Below, piece after piece: positions 7,418-16,778 of a stretch of DNA of 54,288 bases. A program made the position numbers and the translations under genes. The notes below the pieces were generated by a model. It searched no databases and was not told the origin of the DNA. It was given only the letters and a program-made list of their open reading frames with translations. Within the stretch, counting starts at the first letter, position 1; each line of letters opens with the position of its first letter. Source of the DNA: Alphaproteobacteria bacterium (GTDB lineage: Bacteria; Pseudomonadota; Gammaproteobacteria; JAGOUN01); the NCBI GenBank assembly GCA_021151585.1, contig JAGKWX010000010.1:1-54288 (forward strand). Direction: 5' to 3'.

Positions 7418-8713
7418 ATGTTACTTAAATTCTCTGGAATAAAAAAGCAATATGCTATTGGTATGCGATGGGCCGTGGATGATCGTCGAGGTCTGGAAGC
7501 AATACAATATCATGCCAACTTACATTACGGTGTTATGCAGGATCTTAAAGATAAAGCTGCGCCGGGCCTTAAATTAGTTGCTTTGGCGGATGATACGCAT
7601 AATCGGGCTATTTGTTTGGCGGGCCTTCTTGCGAGTCAGTATGACAATTTGATCTTTGTGCATCGCATGAGTGATTCAGCCTACTGGATCTGCATAATCA
7701 AAAATCATCTTGTTTGGACTGGCGCTGATGTTGTTAAGGCAACGGCCGGAGATTTGGTTGGTAGTATTTCTTTAATTATGGATGTCATGGAAATCGCTAA
7801 AGCAGAGTTTCTTGCTGATGGGTTAGATATAGAAAATATTATGCTGACCAGCGAGACGGCTAGTGAAAATTTTAGCGATATCAAAGTGGTGAATTTTTTT
7901 GAGTTTATTACGAATTTAAAAAAAGATAGCAAATTTGTAGTTCGGTATTTGCCACCATCAAAAATTTTGTTACGTAAAATACTGGCTTTATGTGTATTGA
8001 TTATTGCTGGCTCAGCAGTTGCTTACTACATTTATGAGCAACAATTGGTGAGTCGTTTAATGCATCAACAACAAATTGAGGCTGAGGCGCAGCGTCAGGC
8101 GTTAATACGTGCTAAACAAGATTATTTTTCCCATATCCAAGTATTGCTTCATGATCAAGCTGGTTATGCGGTTATCAAAAACGTATTTTCTATATTGAGT
8201 ATGCTACCTTTACAGTCCGCAGGCTGGAATTTAACAAAAGCGGTATATAACACACAGAGTCCGAAAACGTTGATTATTTCTTTGCAGCGTTCAGAGTATG
8301 GTACCTTGGATTCGTTTTTATCAGCGTATTCCAAAACGCCAACAAACGGCACGATTGATAGCACCAATAATTCAGGGATTAAAACATTAACCTTCGATAA
8401 TATGATAGTACAAGAGGCAAAGACAATAGTTGCTCAGAATGATTTGACGGCAGAAATCCCGCGCTCAACTTATCGACTCATATCTTATATGCAGCTTAAT
8501 CAAGACATCTTTGTTTTTAAATTGAAAAATAAAAAGAAAAGTCAATATGGAGTCAATTCTACCACATTTAGTATTGGTGGTGATCAGCTATGGCAATTGG
8601 CACAGCTAGATAAAGTATTGCAATCATTTCCAACGTTAACAATTACGACGGTTAATTTTGTCGTGAATAATTATGATATGTCTTGGACAGTAGAAGGTGA
8701 AATCTATGCGTAA
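7418..8713 (+). CDS. pilO: PilO-type type IVb pilus assembly protein
   Basis: 431 residues. The N-terminal half is cytoplasmic and resembles PilO2/PilO of thin pili, with no enzymatic motif. One membrane segment lies at about residues 187-206 (LALCVLIIAGSAVAYYIYEQ), followed by a short coiled-coil stretch rich in Q, E and R, then a periplasmic C-terminal domain. This bitopic layout matches inner-membrane alignment-complex proteins that connect the platform to the secretin. It starts 3 bp after pilN and overlaps pilP by 8 bp, so translation is probably coupled. The family call relies strongly on position in the operon. Confidence 0.85.
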   Translation: MLLKFSGIKKQYAIGMRWAVDDRRGLEAIQYHANLHYGVMQDLKDKAAPGLKLVALADDTHNRAICLAGLLASQYDNLIFVHRMSDSAYWICIIKNHLVWTGADVVKATAGDLVGSISLIMDVMEIAKAEFLADGLDIENIMLTSETASENFSDIKVVNFFEFITNLKKDSKFVVRYLPPSKILLRKILALCVLIIAGSAVAYYIYEQQLVSRLMHQQQIEAEAQRQALIRAKQDYFSHIQVLLHDQAGYAVIKNVFSILSMLPLQSAGWNLTKAVYNTQSPKTLIISLQRSEYGTLDSFLSAYSKTPTNGTIDSTNNSGIKTLTFDNMIVQEAKTIVAQNDLTAEIPRSTYRLISYMQLNQDIFVFKLKNKKKSQYGVNSTTFSIGGDQLWQLAQLDKVLQSFPTLTITTVNFVVNNYDMSWTVEGEIYA

Positions 8714-9266
8714 AACTTTATTAAATGTATGTTTGTTGTGTGGTGTTGGAATAATATCTATTGTTCATGCACAGCAGACAGCAGCGCCTGTTAAGGCACC
8801 GGTAACATCTACTACTGCTAATAGTATCAATACGCCTGATGCTGTGGACGTAGATAGTTTTGCCAGTGTCGCAGCACTTGGCGAAGAAATTGCGATAGCG
8901 CAAAGAAAAATACAAGCCATGACATTAAAACATAGCTTAGATGCATTGCAAGCGCAGCAGGATGGCGGTGCATCTTTGAAAGTTATCCGAGTCGAGGGGT
9001 TTGGTGATACCTTGTATGCCGTTTTAACAGATGATACTGGCGCAATTTATCAAGTTGGTCCCGGTGATATTATTAATAAGCAATATCGTGTAACTTCTCT
9101 TCGCCCTTATTCGGTTGGCCTTGTGGATATTAAGACGAATAAATTTTATGTTATTCCGTTTCAGACGGGAGGGGTCGGAGTCGATAGCGCTGGCCTGACT
9201 ACTACAGATGCTTCTGAGTCAGCGCCGGCATCTGATCAACAGGCTTCAACAACGTCAGCTTCTTAA
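8706..9266 (+). CDS. pilP: PilP-type type IVb pilus biogenesis protein
   Basis: 186 residues when started at the ATG at 8706, which has GAAGG 8 bp upstream; a GTG at 8697 is in frame but less well placed. A signal peptide runs to about VHAQQ. A helical segment (EEIAIAQRKIQAMTLKHSL) follows, then a small beta-rich domain with LYAVLTDDTGAIYQVGPGDII and YRVTSLRPYSVGLVDI, the typical PilP/GspC homology-region style. The C-terminus is low complexity, rich in Ser, Ala and Thr. PilP links the inner-membrane complex with the secretin in the periplasm. It lies between pilO and the ATPase gene. Confidence 0.87.
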   Translation: MRKTLLNVCLLCGVGIISIVHAQQTAAPVKAPVTSTTANSINTPDAVDVDSFASVAALGEEIAIAQRKIQAMTLKHSLDALQAQQDGGASLKVIRVEGFGDTLYAVLTDDTGAIYQVGPGDIINKQYRVTSLRPYSVGLVDIKTNKFYVIPFQTGGVGVDSAGLTTTDASESAPASDQQASTTSAS

Positions 9267-9281
9267 TGTGTTGAGAAAATT

Positions 9282-10901
9282 ATGGAATATAAAATATTAA
9301 CTACTGCTGATGAACTGCCAAAAACTGAGAAATTAATTCTTGATGAGCAGTTAACAGATCAGGAGAGGCAAAATTTTTGCTTTGCGGAAGCGAAGGACGG
9401 TCGAGTATATTGTCTTGTTAGTCAAGATATTAGCAGTATATTTCGGCAGCGCGCCCAAACAATTAAAAATTTTGGATTAGAAGCTCGAGAAATCATTACT
9501 TACTATGTGACTAACGAATTGTTATTCATTTTTCGTGATCGAATGAGTCATGATGTTTCTATGGTTATAGAAAGTGAGTCAGAGCTTGATCGTCGTTTTT
9601 CTGAGATTTTGATACAGGCGGTTAGGGCTCATGCTTCTGATATTCATCTGGAGATTTATACAGATCATGCGGAAGTAAAATTTCGTATTCATGGATTGAT
9701 TTATAAAATTGGTGAATTGGATAGCCGTACAGTTAATCGTCTTGTTAACTATGTTTATAACGTTGCAGCTGCAGAGGGTTCTAAAGATACGCAATATAAT
9801 CCCGAAGAAATGCAAGATGCGTTATTGGATATGAATTTAGAGATTGATGGCATAAAGCGTCATTATAAATTACGTTTACAAACAGCGCCATGTTATCCAA
9901 ATTCTGTCACCATTGTGATGCGTTTACTGCCAGTCGACGCACAATTAAAAATCACCTTAAATGAGCTCGGCTATAGTCCTTTTCAGATTATGTTGTTAGA
10001 ACGTGCGCAAGCGCGACCAGTAGGGGTGACTATTGTCGCAGGAACAACTGGTTCGGGTAAATCAACAACTTTAGCAACGATATTGACAGAAGTTTATCGC
10101 CGAACTAAAGGATCTAAAAAAATATTGACCACTGAAGATCCGCCTGAGTACGCGATTCCAGGCGCGAATCAAATTAATCTAAGTATTAAACGTTCTGAAA
10201 TCAGCGAAGATGAAAACGTTTTCGTTAAGGCAATTCGAGTCGCGATGCGCTGTGATCCGGATATTATTATGGTCGGTGAGGTGCGAGATCAACGTTCTTC
10301 ACAGCTTTTATCTTCTGCTGTTCTATCGGGACACCAAGTGTTTACCACTGTGCATGCAGCATCAGCTATTGCTATATATAATCGTTTGCTAAATTTAGGG
10401 TTTGAAAATCATGTATTGTCATCACCAAGTTTTCTCGCTTTATTGATTTATCAAACGTTGGTGCCAACTTCTTGTCGACATTGTGCTTTACCTTATCATG
10501 TTTTCGAAAAAAGCTCCGCAAATGATCCTGACTCGTTGGCAACAATCGAGCGACTACACAAAGTATTGAAAAAAGAGCAATATCACCATCATTCTATTGA
10601 TAGCGTGCGTTTTGTAAATAGTGAAGGTTGCTCTGAGTGCCGCAAAGGTATTGCAGGCAGAACGGTATTAGCCGAAATGTTAGATCCAACGCCTGAAATT
10701 TTAGTCGCGTTACGTGATCTTGATTTTGAGCGCGCAACACGTATTTGGCGAGCGCAAGGTGGTAAAACGGTACTTGAACATGGTATTGATAAAATCTTTT
10801 TGGGGTTGACTGATCCTCGTTTTGTCGAGGATAGTTGCGGTTTATTGAGCGACCCTTTAGAAGAGCAGCATTTGGAATCAGAGCATGATGCAAACAAATA
10901 G
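9282..10901 (+). CDS. pilQ: PilQ-type pilus assembly ATPase (GspE superfamily)
   Basis: 539 residues, a cytoplasmic hexameric ATPase that powers pilus extension. Visible motifs are ASDIHLE (about 118-124, typical of GspE/PilT ATPases), Walker A GTTGSGKST (254-262), the Asp box TTEDPPEY, Walker B in CDPDIIMVGEVRD, and the His box SGHQVFTTVHA. The C-terminal region carries two cysteine pairs (CRHC and CSEC), forming the zinc-binding C4 module found in GspE and PilB. A second, retraction-type ATPase is not present in the cluster. The end overlaps the start of the platform gene by 17 bp. Confidence 0.95.
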   Translation: MEYKILTTADELPKTEKLILDEQLTDQERQNFCFAEAKDGRVYCLVSQDISSIFRQRAQTIKNFGLEAREIITYYVTNELLFIFRDRMSHDVSMVIESESELDRRFSEILIQAVRAHASDIHLEIYTDHAEVKFRIHGLIYKIGELDSRTVNRLVNYVYNVAAAEGSKDTQYNPEEMQDALLDMNLEIDGIKRHYKLRLQTAPCYPNSVTIVMRLLPVDAQLKITLNELGYSPFQIMLLERAQARPVGVTIVAGTTGSGKSTTLATILTEVYRRTKGSKKILTTEDPPEYAIPGANQINLSIKRSEISEDENVFVKAIRVAMRCDPDIIMVGEVRDQRSSQLLSSAVLSGHQVFTTVHAASAIAIYNRLLNLGFENHVLSSPSFLALLIYQTLVPTSCRHCALPYHVFEKSSANDPDSLATIERLHKVLKKEQYHHHSIDSVRFVNSEGCSECRKGIAGRTVLAEMLDPTPEILVALRDLDFERATRIWRAQGGKTVLEHGIDKIFLGLTDPRFVEDSCGLLSDPLEEQHLESEHDANK

Positions 10902-12021
10902 AGCATTCAAAAGCCCGCACTCTGCGAGTGACAAGCGCACATATAGTGTCTTTGATCGTGGATGGTGGTTTTTTATCCAATATTATTTTATTAAGAATTT
11001 TTATTTTGATCTTAAAAAGCGTTTAGAGTTTTATAGAATTATCACTACTTTCACGCAAAATGGTATTTCTATTCAGACATCATTACGTTTATATGGCGAT
11101 ATGATTAAAAAATATAACAATGACAGTTCGATGAAATTTCTGGTAGATGATATTTTGCGGATGATGTCTAACGGCACAAGGTTTGAACGTGCAATCGCCT
11201 ATTGGGTGCCTGCCCAAGAAAGTGCTTTGATCGAGGCTTCGGCTACTAATGTCGCTCAGGCATGTCAGGTGGTCACCAGTTTTGCAGAAAATATGACATC
11301 GATTAAATCGGCATTGATTGGCGCGTTGACTTATCCGATTGTTATGATTGTCGTATTGATCGGTTCCCTGTTATCTTTTTCGGAATTTGTTATCCCCTTA
11401 ATGATCAAATTAAGTCCGCCAGAAAATTGGCCTGCCTTGGCTCAACATCTTTATTCTCTTACAACGTTTATTCATAATCATTTATTCTTACTTATTGCGC
11501 TGATTATCCTTATAACTATTGCTTCTATTGCTTCTTTATCGCGATTTACTTTTATGCCTGTTCGTGATTTTCTAGACAAGTTGCCTCCGTGGAATATTTA
11601 TAAACCCTATACAGCCACAACTTTTCTGATTGCTTTAGCGGCCATGTTAAAATCAGGATCAAGCTTTAACAATGCTATTCATAAAATGGGCGCTACTGCA
11701 ACCCCCTATCTAATGCATTTTTTGAAAAGAATTCTGATCCGCTTGGGCGCCGGTAGTGGATTTGGTGAATCATTAGTGATAGGTTTATTCGAAGGAAATT
11801 TGTTGATTAGCTTAACGGTGTTTGCAACAACAAATAACCTTGAAAAAGGGATTAAATTTTTAGCTGATGAAAATTTAGAGGAGCAGCGATTAGTATTTAT
11901 TAAAAAAGGTAAAATTTTAGGCTATACTTTGATGATACTAGTAGCTGTTGTCATTGGCTGGGTGATGCTATCGTTATACGGTATTCAATCTTCGATACAG
12001 GTTGGATCGATATCTGCATAA
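10885..12021 (+). CDS. pilR: PilR-type inner-membrane platform protein (GspF family)
   Basis: 378 residues, polytopic. There are two T2SSF-type repeats, each followed by membrane segments: about residues 139-165 (ALTYPIVMIVVLIGSLLSF), 190-215 (LFLLIALIILITIASIASL) and the C-terminal GYTLMILVAVVIGWVML. GspF-family proteins form the platform that couples the ATPase to pilin polymerisation. Two ATGs in tandem (10885, 10888) lie inside the 3' end of pilQ, indicating translational coupling. The first 40 residues are Arg/Lys-rich and probably cytoplasmic. Confidence 0.92.
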   Translation: MMQTNRAFKSPHSASDKRTYSVFDRGWWFFIQYYFIKNFYFDLKKRLEFYRIITTFTQNGISIQTSLRLYGDMIKKYNNDSSMKFLVDDILRMMSNGTRFERAIAYWVPAQESALIEASATNVAQACQVVTSFAENMTSIKSALIGALTYPIVMIVVLIGSLLSFSEFVIPLMIKLSPPENWPALAQHLYSLTTFIHNHLFLLIALIILITIASIASLSRFTFMPVRDFLDKLPPWNIYKPYTATTFLIALAAMLKSGSSFNNAIHKMGATATPYLMHFLKRILIRLGAGSGFGESLVIGLFEGNLLISLTVFATTNNLEKGIKFLADENLEEQRLVFIKKGKILGYTLMILVAVVIGWVMLSLYGIQSSIQVGSISA

Positions 12022-12036
12022 AAAAAGGAGAGAATT

Positions 12037-12609
12037 ATGAAAGTAAAACCGATTAGTGTGAGATTTAATCAACAGCATGGGTTTTCGTTGTTAGAAGCGT
12101 TGTTATCCATAGTGATTATTCTTGCGGCAGGTTTAGGTGTTGTCGAATTATTTATTTCCGCAGATAAGAAAAACAAAGCGCAGGCAGTACAGCAGATTGT
12201 TCAGCAGGCTGGAAGCGCAATGAGTCAGTTGTTAAGCACTTCTTATAATAATACGGGTTTGAGCACGGCAGATGTTGTTAAAAGTGGACTAATATCAAAT
12301 ACATATGTTAATCCAAGTGATAGCACTGTTCTTGTCGGGCCTTATGGCACTATTACGGTACAACAGGTGCCTGATAGTGCTTCTGAATATTATGTCACTG
12401 TCAATACTGTGCCTGGTGAACAAGCTGTCAACATCTGTCAAAATATGTTTACTAGTGCTGCCGTTTATTTGGGCAGTGCAGTGCCTTCGACTACAGGAAA
12501 TGCGACATCTGTTGCAACATGTCAAGCAATATTTGGTTCCGGTGGTTCAAGTGCAAAACAGACCATGAGTTTTGCTTTTCCTAGAGAAGACTATATCAGC
12601 AATGCTTGA
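12037..12609 (+). CDS. Type IVb prepilin, candidate major pilin (PilS position)
   Basis: 190 residues. The class III signal is HGFSLLEALL: cleavage is expected after Gly15, giving a mature N-terminus FSLLE with the conserved Glu at +5, followed by a hydrophobic helix of about 20 residues. The 15-residue leader is the longest of the five prepilins here. The mature part has two cysteines near the C-terminus, suitable for the single disulfide of type IV pilins, and is rich in Ser, Thr and Ala. It comes first after the platform gene with an AGGAGAG ribosome binding site, as the major pilin gene does in R64, so it is the best candidate for the main subunit; this is inferred from position. Confidence 0.85.
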   Translation: MKVKPISVRFNQQHGFSLLEALLSIVIILAAGLGVVELFISADKKNKAQAVQQIVQQAGSAMSQLLSTSYNNTGLSTADVVKSGLISNTYVNPSDSTVLVGPYGTITVQQVPDSASEYYVTVNTVPGEQAVNICQNMFTSAAVYLGSAVPSTTGNATSVATCQAIFGSGGSSAKQTMSFAFPREDYISNA

Positions 12610-12647
12610 TATATTGCCTTAACTTAAGTGCTAGCTGGAGTTAGTAA

Positions 12648-13175
12648 GTGAAATACGGATCAGTGCGCGGTTTTAGTTTGATGGAAGTTATTTTGTCGGT
12701 GGTTATACTGACCGTTGCGGGTTTAGGTGTTTATTCATTGTTTAACACCGGCAAAAGCAATCTTAGTCTTGCTGATGCAGCCGATCAAGCTGTGCAAATT
12801 GCAAATGTTTACACCGATTTGGCCTCTTCACAGTTAACTACGAGCGATGATGATATACCTTCTTTGTTAAAAAATAGTGGTAGATTGTCGAATAAGTACT
12901 TTTCATTGAATAGTGGTGTGCAAATTCATAATGCCTTTGGCATAGTAACATTTTCAAATGTAACACCGTATAGTTTTGTTGCGATCTTTCCATTGAGTTG
13001 CGGTTCTGGCAATGTTACAAGTATTTCTTCTGTTCCAGGGCAGTTTTTTACTAAAGTGCAGGATGTGTATAGTTGTGACAGTTCTGGTAGTAAGGATTAT
13101 GCGAGTTGTGCGGTTACAACATGCTCACATGGCCAAGCTTCGACTATAACACTCTATTTCAATATGAATCACTAG
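12648..13175 (+). CDS. Second prepilin of the pilus cluster
   Basis: 175 residues from a GTG start. The prepilin cleavage site is RGFSLMEVILS, with processing after Gly8 and Glu at +5, and the mature N-terminal helix runs through about residue 32. Several cysteines (around SCGSG, YSCDSSG, ASCAVTTCS) are concentrated in the C-terminal half, so more than one disulfide is possible. It could be a minor pilin or a second major-type subunit. The N-terminal half of the helix is close to that of the preceding prepilin, so the two may have arisen by duplication. Confidence 0.8.
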   Translation: MKYGSVRGFSLMEVILSVVILTVAGLGVYSLFNTGKSNLSLADAADQAVQIANVYTDLASSQLTTSDDDIPSLLKNSGRLSNKYFSLNSGVQIHNAFGIVTFSNVTPYSFVAIFPLSCGSGNVTSISSVPGQFFTKVQDVYSCDSSGSKDYASCAVTTCSHGQASTITLYFNMNH

Positions 13176-13185
13176 TGAGGCAAAC

Positions 13186-13836
13186 ATGAGGCATCAAAGC
13201 GGATTTGCTTTGTTTGAAGCGATGCTAGCATTGGCATTAATGATGATTGCTGCGGCAGCGTCTTATACTTTAGTAAAAAGTTTTCGCGCAAACTCTTCTG
13301 TTCAACAATTTATCCGTTATGCAACGACTATTACGCAAGGTTTTATGCCTTTTGTTGATGGTAATAGCACGGATACAGCGAGTGGCGGCCCTTTAGATGC
13401 TTCAACACACGCTTTGTCACCAAGTTTCCTGAGTGCCGTTGGCATTCCTGTTGAAAATCAAGTGACGGAAAAAGGCGAAGCCTGTGCTGGTGATAGCTGC
13501 TATGTTAATTCAGGCATGTATTTAAATGGCGCAACTGTGGGCACGCCGATGAGTTTTGCAGTCAAAATAGATGATGCTCAGGTTGCTGCTAGTTATTTCA
13601 TTATTGCCGTTAACGCAACCGGCTTGCAGGTAAATCAAGTCTTACAAAACGCATCTTCTATGTTTTCTGTGTATTGTCCACCGGGCGCCAATGTTGCCTT
13701 AGATGGTCAGTCAAAATGTGCCTTACAGTCAGATGCCATGATTAGTCAAAATAGTGATAGCTATTCATTATTTTTGGTTTTTCCAAAATCTGGAGATCTA
13801 GCACCTGCTGGCTCTGGATTGGCGCCAGTGGGTTAA
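13186..13836 (+). CDS. Third prepilin of the pilus cluster
   Basis: 216 residues. The prepilin motif SGFALFEAMLA predicts cleavage after Gly6 and leaves Glu at +5. The following helix is Ala/Met rich. Three cysteines occur in the middle and C-terminal parts (ACAGDSCY, YCPPG, KCALQ). It is the longest of the five pilin-like proteins. No adhesin-like long C-terminal domain such as that of R64 PilV is visible, so I call it a minor pilin. The stop codon directly precedes the next gene. Confidence 0.78.
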   Translation: MRHQSGFALFEAMLALALMMIAAAASYTLVKSFRANSSVQQFIRYATTITQGFMPFVDGNSTDTASGGPLDASTHALSPSFLSAVGIPVENQVTEKGEACAGDSCYVNSGMYLNGATVGTPMSFAVKIDDAQVAASYFIIAVNATGLQVNQVLQNASSMFSVYCPPGANVALDGQSKCALQSDAMISQNSDSYSLFLVFPKSGDLAPAGSGLAPVG

Positions 13837-14199
13837 GTGATGATACGTTTAGAAACAAGAGAGGCTGGATTTGCTTTGTTGAGCGCTCTATTAGGTATTG
13901 CTCTACTGACTGGCATTATATATTTAATTATGCATACGATGGCAAAATACAATAGCGAGCAAAATGCGCAAGCTATAGGCGAAGAGCTGGCTCCGATTAT
14001 ATCGAGCGTAGCAATAAGAGATATTGCCGATATTTCGCTGAGTACGTCTTATCCTTTGGTATCGCCCAGTGGCGCCAGTATATGCGGCAACTCATCGAGT
14101 CCTTTACTGTCTAATGTTGCGGCCGGATATTTACAGTCATTGACTTCTAGCGGTTTTGATTTAGCAAGCTCTGCGTGTGTTGTAATAACCACAGGATGA
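13837..14199 (+). CDS. Fourth prepilin, lacking Glu at +5
   Basis: About 120 residues. The start is either GTG 13837, immediately after the previous stop, or ATG 13840. The leader ends in EAG and the mature protein begins FALLSALLG, so the position normally held by Glu5 is Ser. Pseudopilins without Glu5, such as GspK, sit at the tip of related systems because they need no partner above them. A hydrophobic helix follows, then a short soluble part with two cysteines. Its function as a tip or initiating minor pilin is inference. Confidence 0.75.
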   Translation: MMIRLETREAGFALLSALLGIALLTGIIYLIMHTMAKYNSEQNAQAIGEELAPIISSVAIRDIADISLSTSYPLVSPSGASICGNSSSPLLSNVAAGYLQSLTSSGFDLASSACVVITTG

Positions 14200-14203
14200 A
14201 ATA

Positions 14204-14581
14204 ATGTTACGCATAAAAAAAATTAAAGGTTTTGCATTAGTACAAGCATTATTTTTCATGATGTTTATTATGGCCATTGTATCTGTGAGTATGATGATGA
14301 GTATGCAGCGTACGGTTACAGTGTCAGGTGAACGTATGGCTATTGATGCTTATGTGGCAGCTTATGCATTAATTATGAATAGTGGCGGTGCCGACTATTT
14401 TGCGCAAACGGATGGCACGACATATTTTTCTAGTTATCCTTTATCTTCAGCGTATATTACACAGCTGGGTAAGGAATGCATTAGCGATCCTAGTGCAAAT
14501 TGTATAACGCCAAATGATAATGTTTGTTCTCCTAATGCTTGTGCAATGAGTGGACCTAATTTGACCTTGACTATTTCTTAA
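14204..14581 (+). CDS. Fifth prepilin-like protein, Gln at +5
   Basis: 125 residues with a short basic leader (LRIKKIKG) followed by FALVQALFFMMFIM, matching a type IV prepilin signal except that Glu5 is replaced by Gln. The hydrophobic segment is unusually rich in methionine. Four cysteines lie in the C-terminal third. It ends one base before the recG start codon, so recG probably shares the transcript. A minor or tip pilin is the most likely role. Confidence 0.72.
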   Translation: MLRIKKIKGFALVQALFFMMFIMAIVSVSMMMSMQRTVTVSGERMAIDAYVAAYALIMNSGGADYFAQTDGTTYFSSYPLSSAYITQLGKECISDPSANCITPNDNVCSPNACAMSGPNLTLTIS

Positions 14582-14582
14582 G

Positions 14583-16673
14583 ATGAAATCTCTGGCGAAT
14601 TATGATTGTCAATATTTAAAAGGCGTTGGCCCAAAAAATGCATTGAAATTGCAGAAGTTGGGCATTGAAACCGCGCGAGATATTTTATTTCATTTGCCAT
14701 TGCGCTACGAAGACCGCACACGTCTAACACCTATCGCTGAATTAATCATTAATAATCCACCTCAAACAAGTGTGGTGGTTGGGAATATTATACATCTGAA
14801 TGTTGTCCGAAAACCCAGGCCACAATTACATTGCCTGATAGCAGATGGTACTGGTCAATTACTATTGCGTTTTATTCATTATACGCGCACGCAGCAAGAC
14901 AATTTAAGGATAGGCAGTAAAATATTTGTTGTCGGCGAAGCTCGATACGGGCATGTGGGTGTTGAAATGATTCATCCAGAATATCGTTTGCTTGCTACAG
15001 ATGAGTTATTGCCTCTTGCTAAAACATTAACACCTATTTATCCCAGCACGGAAGGATGTTCGCAGCGCCTATGGTTGCGCTTGAGTGAGCAGGTGTTAGA
15101 TCTAGTGCAGCAGTATAATGATGTCGATGAGCTGTTGCCAGACGATATATTGCATCGATTAAAGTTGCCTCGATTATCTGATGCATTGCGCTTTTTGCAC
15201 AGACCGACAAGAGACGCCAATCTTGTTGTTTTAGAGAACATGCAACACCCCGCTCAGCAGCGATTAATTTTAGAAGAATTATTGGCGCATCGTTTGGTCA
15301 TGATTCAGCGTCGAGAATATTATACAAGGCAACTTTCGGTGTCTTTAACTCAAGATACAGGGAAAATATCAGCGCTGCGTTCAGCGCTGCCTTTTTCTTT
15401 GACTTCAGCACAACATAGAGTTATTCAAGAGCTGCAAAGTGATTTAAAAAAATCACATCCTATGATGCGCTTATTGCAAGGCGATGTAGGGTCGGGCAAA
15501 ACTATCGTTGCGACCATGGCCGCGGTTGTCGCGGTTGATAATGGTGCTCAAGCGGCGATGATGGCGCCGACAGAATTGTTGGCGGCACAGCATTATCGTG
15601 TTATGGAGTCTTGGTTGGGGCCGCAAAATATTCGTGTGGCTTTATTGAAAGGCGGGTTAAATAAACGTTTGCGTGCCGCTATCTTAGCCGAATTGATATC
15701 GGGTGAAATTGACATTTTAATTGGCACGCACGCACTTTTCCAAGAAGACGTGCACTTTAAACAATTGGCATTAATGATTATTGATGAACAGCATCGTTTT
15801 GGCGTGCATCAACGATTAGCTTTGAAAGAAAAAGGAATGCGTGATGGAAAAATTCCTCATCAATTGATTATGACTGCTACTCCCATTCCGCGTACATTAG
15901 CGATGAGTTTATATGCTGATTTGGATTATTCTGTTATTGATGAACTGCCTGCGGGTCGAAAACAGATTGTTACTTTAGCCTTATCTAATGATAAGCGTGA
16001 TGATGTTGTGCAGCGTATTCAGCATTTATGTGCGCAAGGGCAGCAAGTGTATTGGGTATGTCCTTTGATTGAAGAGTCGGAAATTATGCAATGCCAGGCG
16101 GCAGAGATCAGTTATATACAGCTTTCAGAGCAATTACCCAATTTACGCGTTGCATTATTACATGGCAAAATGAAAGCAAAAGAAAAAGATGCAATTATGC
16201 AAGCCTTTAAACAAGGCGAAACCCATGTGTTAGTGGCAACCACGGTCATTGAGGTTGGTGTTGATGTCCCTAATGCAAGTTTAATGGTTATTGAAAATGC
16301 TGAACGATTAGGTTTAGCGCAGCTTCACCAATTGCGCGGTCGGGTAGGTCGCGGGTCATTGGCGAGTTATTGCGTTTTGTTATATCAGTCTCCTTTAGGT
16401 CGTGTTGCGAAAGAGCGTATTGCTATGATGCGAGCAAGCCAAGATGGTTTTAAGATTGCTGAAAAAGATCTTGAATTACGCGGTGCTGGAGAGGTTTTGG
16501 GTACGCGCCAAACTGGCGAAATGAATTTGCGTATTGCCAATTTAGTGCGCGATCAAAAAAACCTCATAGAAGCGCAGAAAATCGCAGAACAATTATGGAA
16601 AACTTCGCCAGAAGCATGTTATAAAATAACACGGCGCTGGTTAGGAAGACGCGAGGATTTTGTTGGGGTATAA
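14583..16673 (+). CDS. recG: ATP-dependent DNA helicase RecG
   Basis: 696 residues, full length for RecG, which remodels stalled replication forks and Holliday junctions. The N-terminal wedge/OB region starts with LKGVGPKNALKLQKLGI. Helicase motifs are in order: QGDVGSGKT (motif I, around residue 300), the DEQHRFGV Walker B box, MTATPIPRT (motif III) and QLRGRVGRG (motif VI), followed by the conserved C-terminal hook with GEVLGTRQTG. The gene sits directly behind the pilin genes, a context not linked to its function. Confidence 0.97.
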   Translation: MKSLANYDCQYLKGVGPKNALKLQKLGIETARDILFHLPLRYEDRTRLTPIAELIINNPPQTSVVVGNIIHLNVVRKPRPQLHCLIADGTGQLLLRFIHYTRTQQDNLRIGSKIFVVGEARYGHVGVEMIHPEYRLLATDELLPLAKTLTPIYPSTEGCSQRLWLRLSEQVLDLVQQYNDVDELLPDDILHRLKLPRLSDALRFLHRPTRDANLVVLENMQHPAQQRLILEELLAHRLVMIQRREYYTRQLSVSLTQDTGKISALRSALPFSLTSAQHRVIQELQSDLKKSHPMMRLLQGDVGSGKTIVATMAAVVAVDNGAQAAMMAPTELLAAQHYRVMESWLGPQNIRVALLKGGLNKRLRAAILAELISGEIDILIGTHALFQEDVHFKQLALMIIDEQHRFGVHQRLALKEKGMRDGKIPHQLIMTATPIPRTLAMSLYADLDYSVIDELPAGRKQIVTLALSNDKRDDVVQRIQHLCAQGQQVYWVCPLIEESEIMQCQAAEISYIQLSEQLPNLRVALLHGKMKAKEKDAIMQAFKQGETHVLVATTVIEVGVDVPNASLMVIENAERLGLAQLHQLRGRVGRGSLASYCVLLYQSPLGRVAKERIAMMRASQDGFKIAEKDLELRGAGEVLGTRQTGEMNLRIANLVRDQKNLIEAQKIAEQLWKTSPEACYKITRRWLGRREDFVGV

Positions 16674-16778
16674 ATTATTTAACAATTGCTCAACCTTTGC
16701 TTAGCCTGAAAACATGACGCAAGTTGAAGAGTTTTTTCAACATGGCGCCATATTTTCTGGTGGTTACGGTTTATCAGA

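Noticed and set aside
5180..14581. Type II secretion system
   Set aside because: The lipoprotein secretin, TcpQ-like and PilO/PilP-type genes in this order point to a type IVb pilus; GspC, L and M types are missing.
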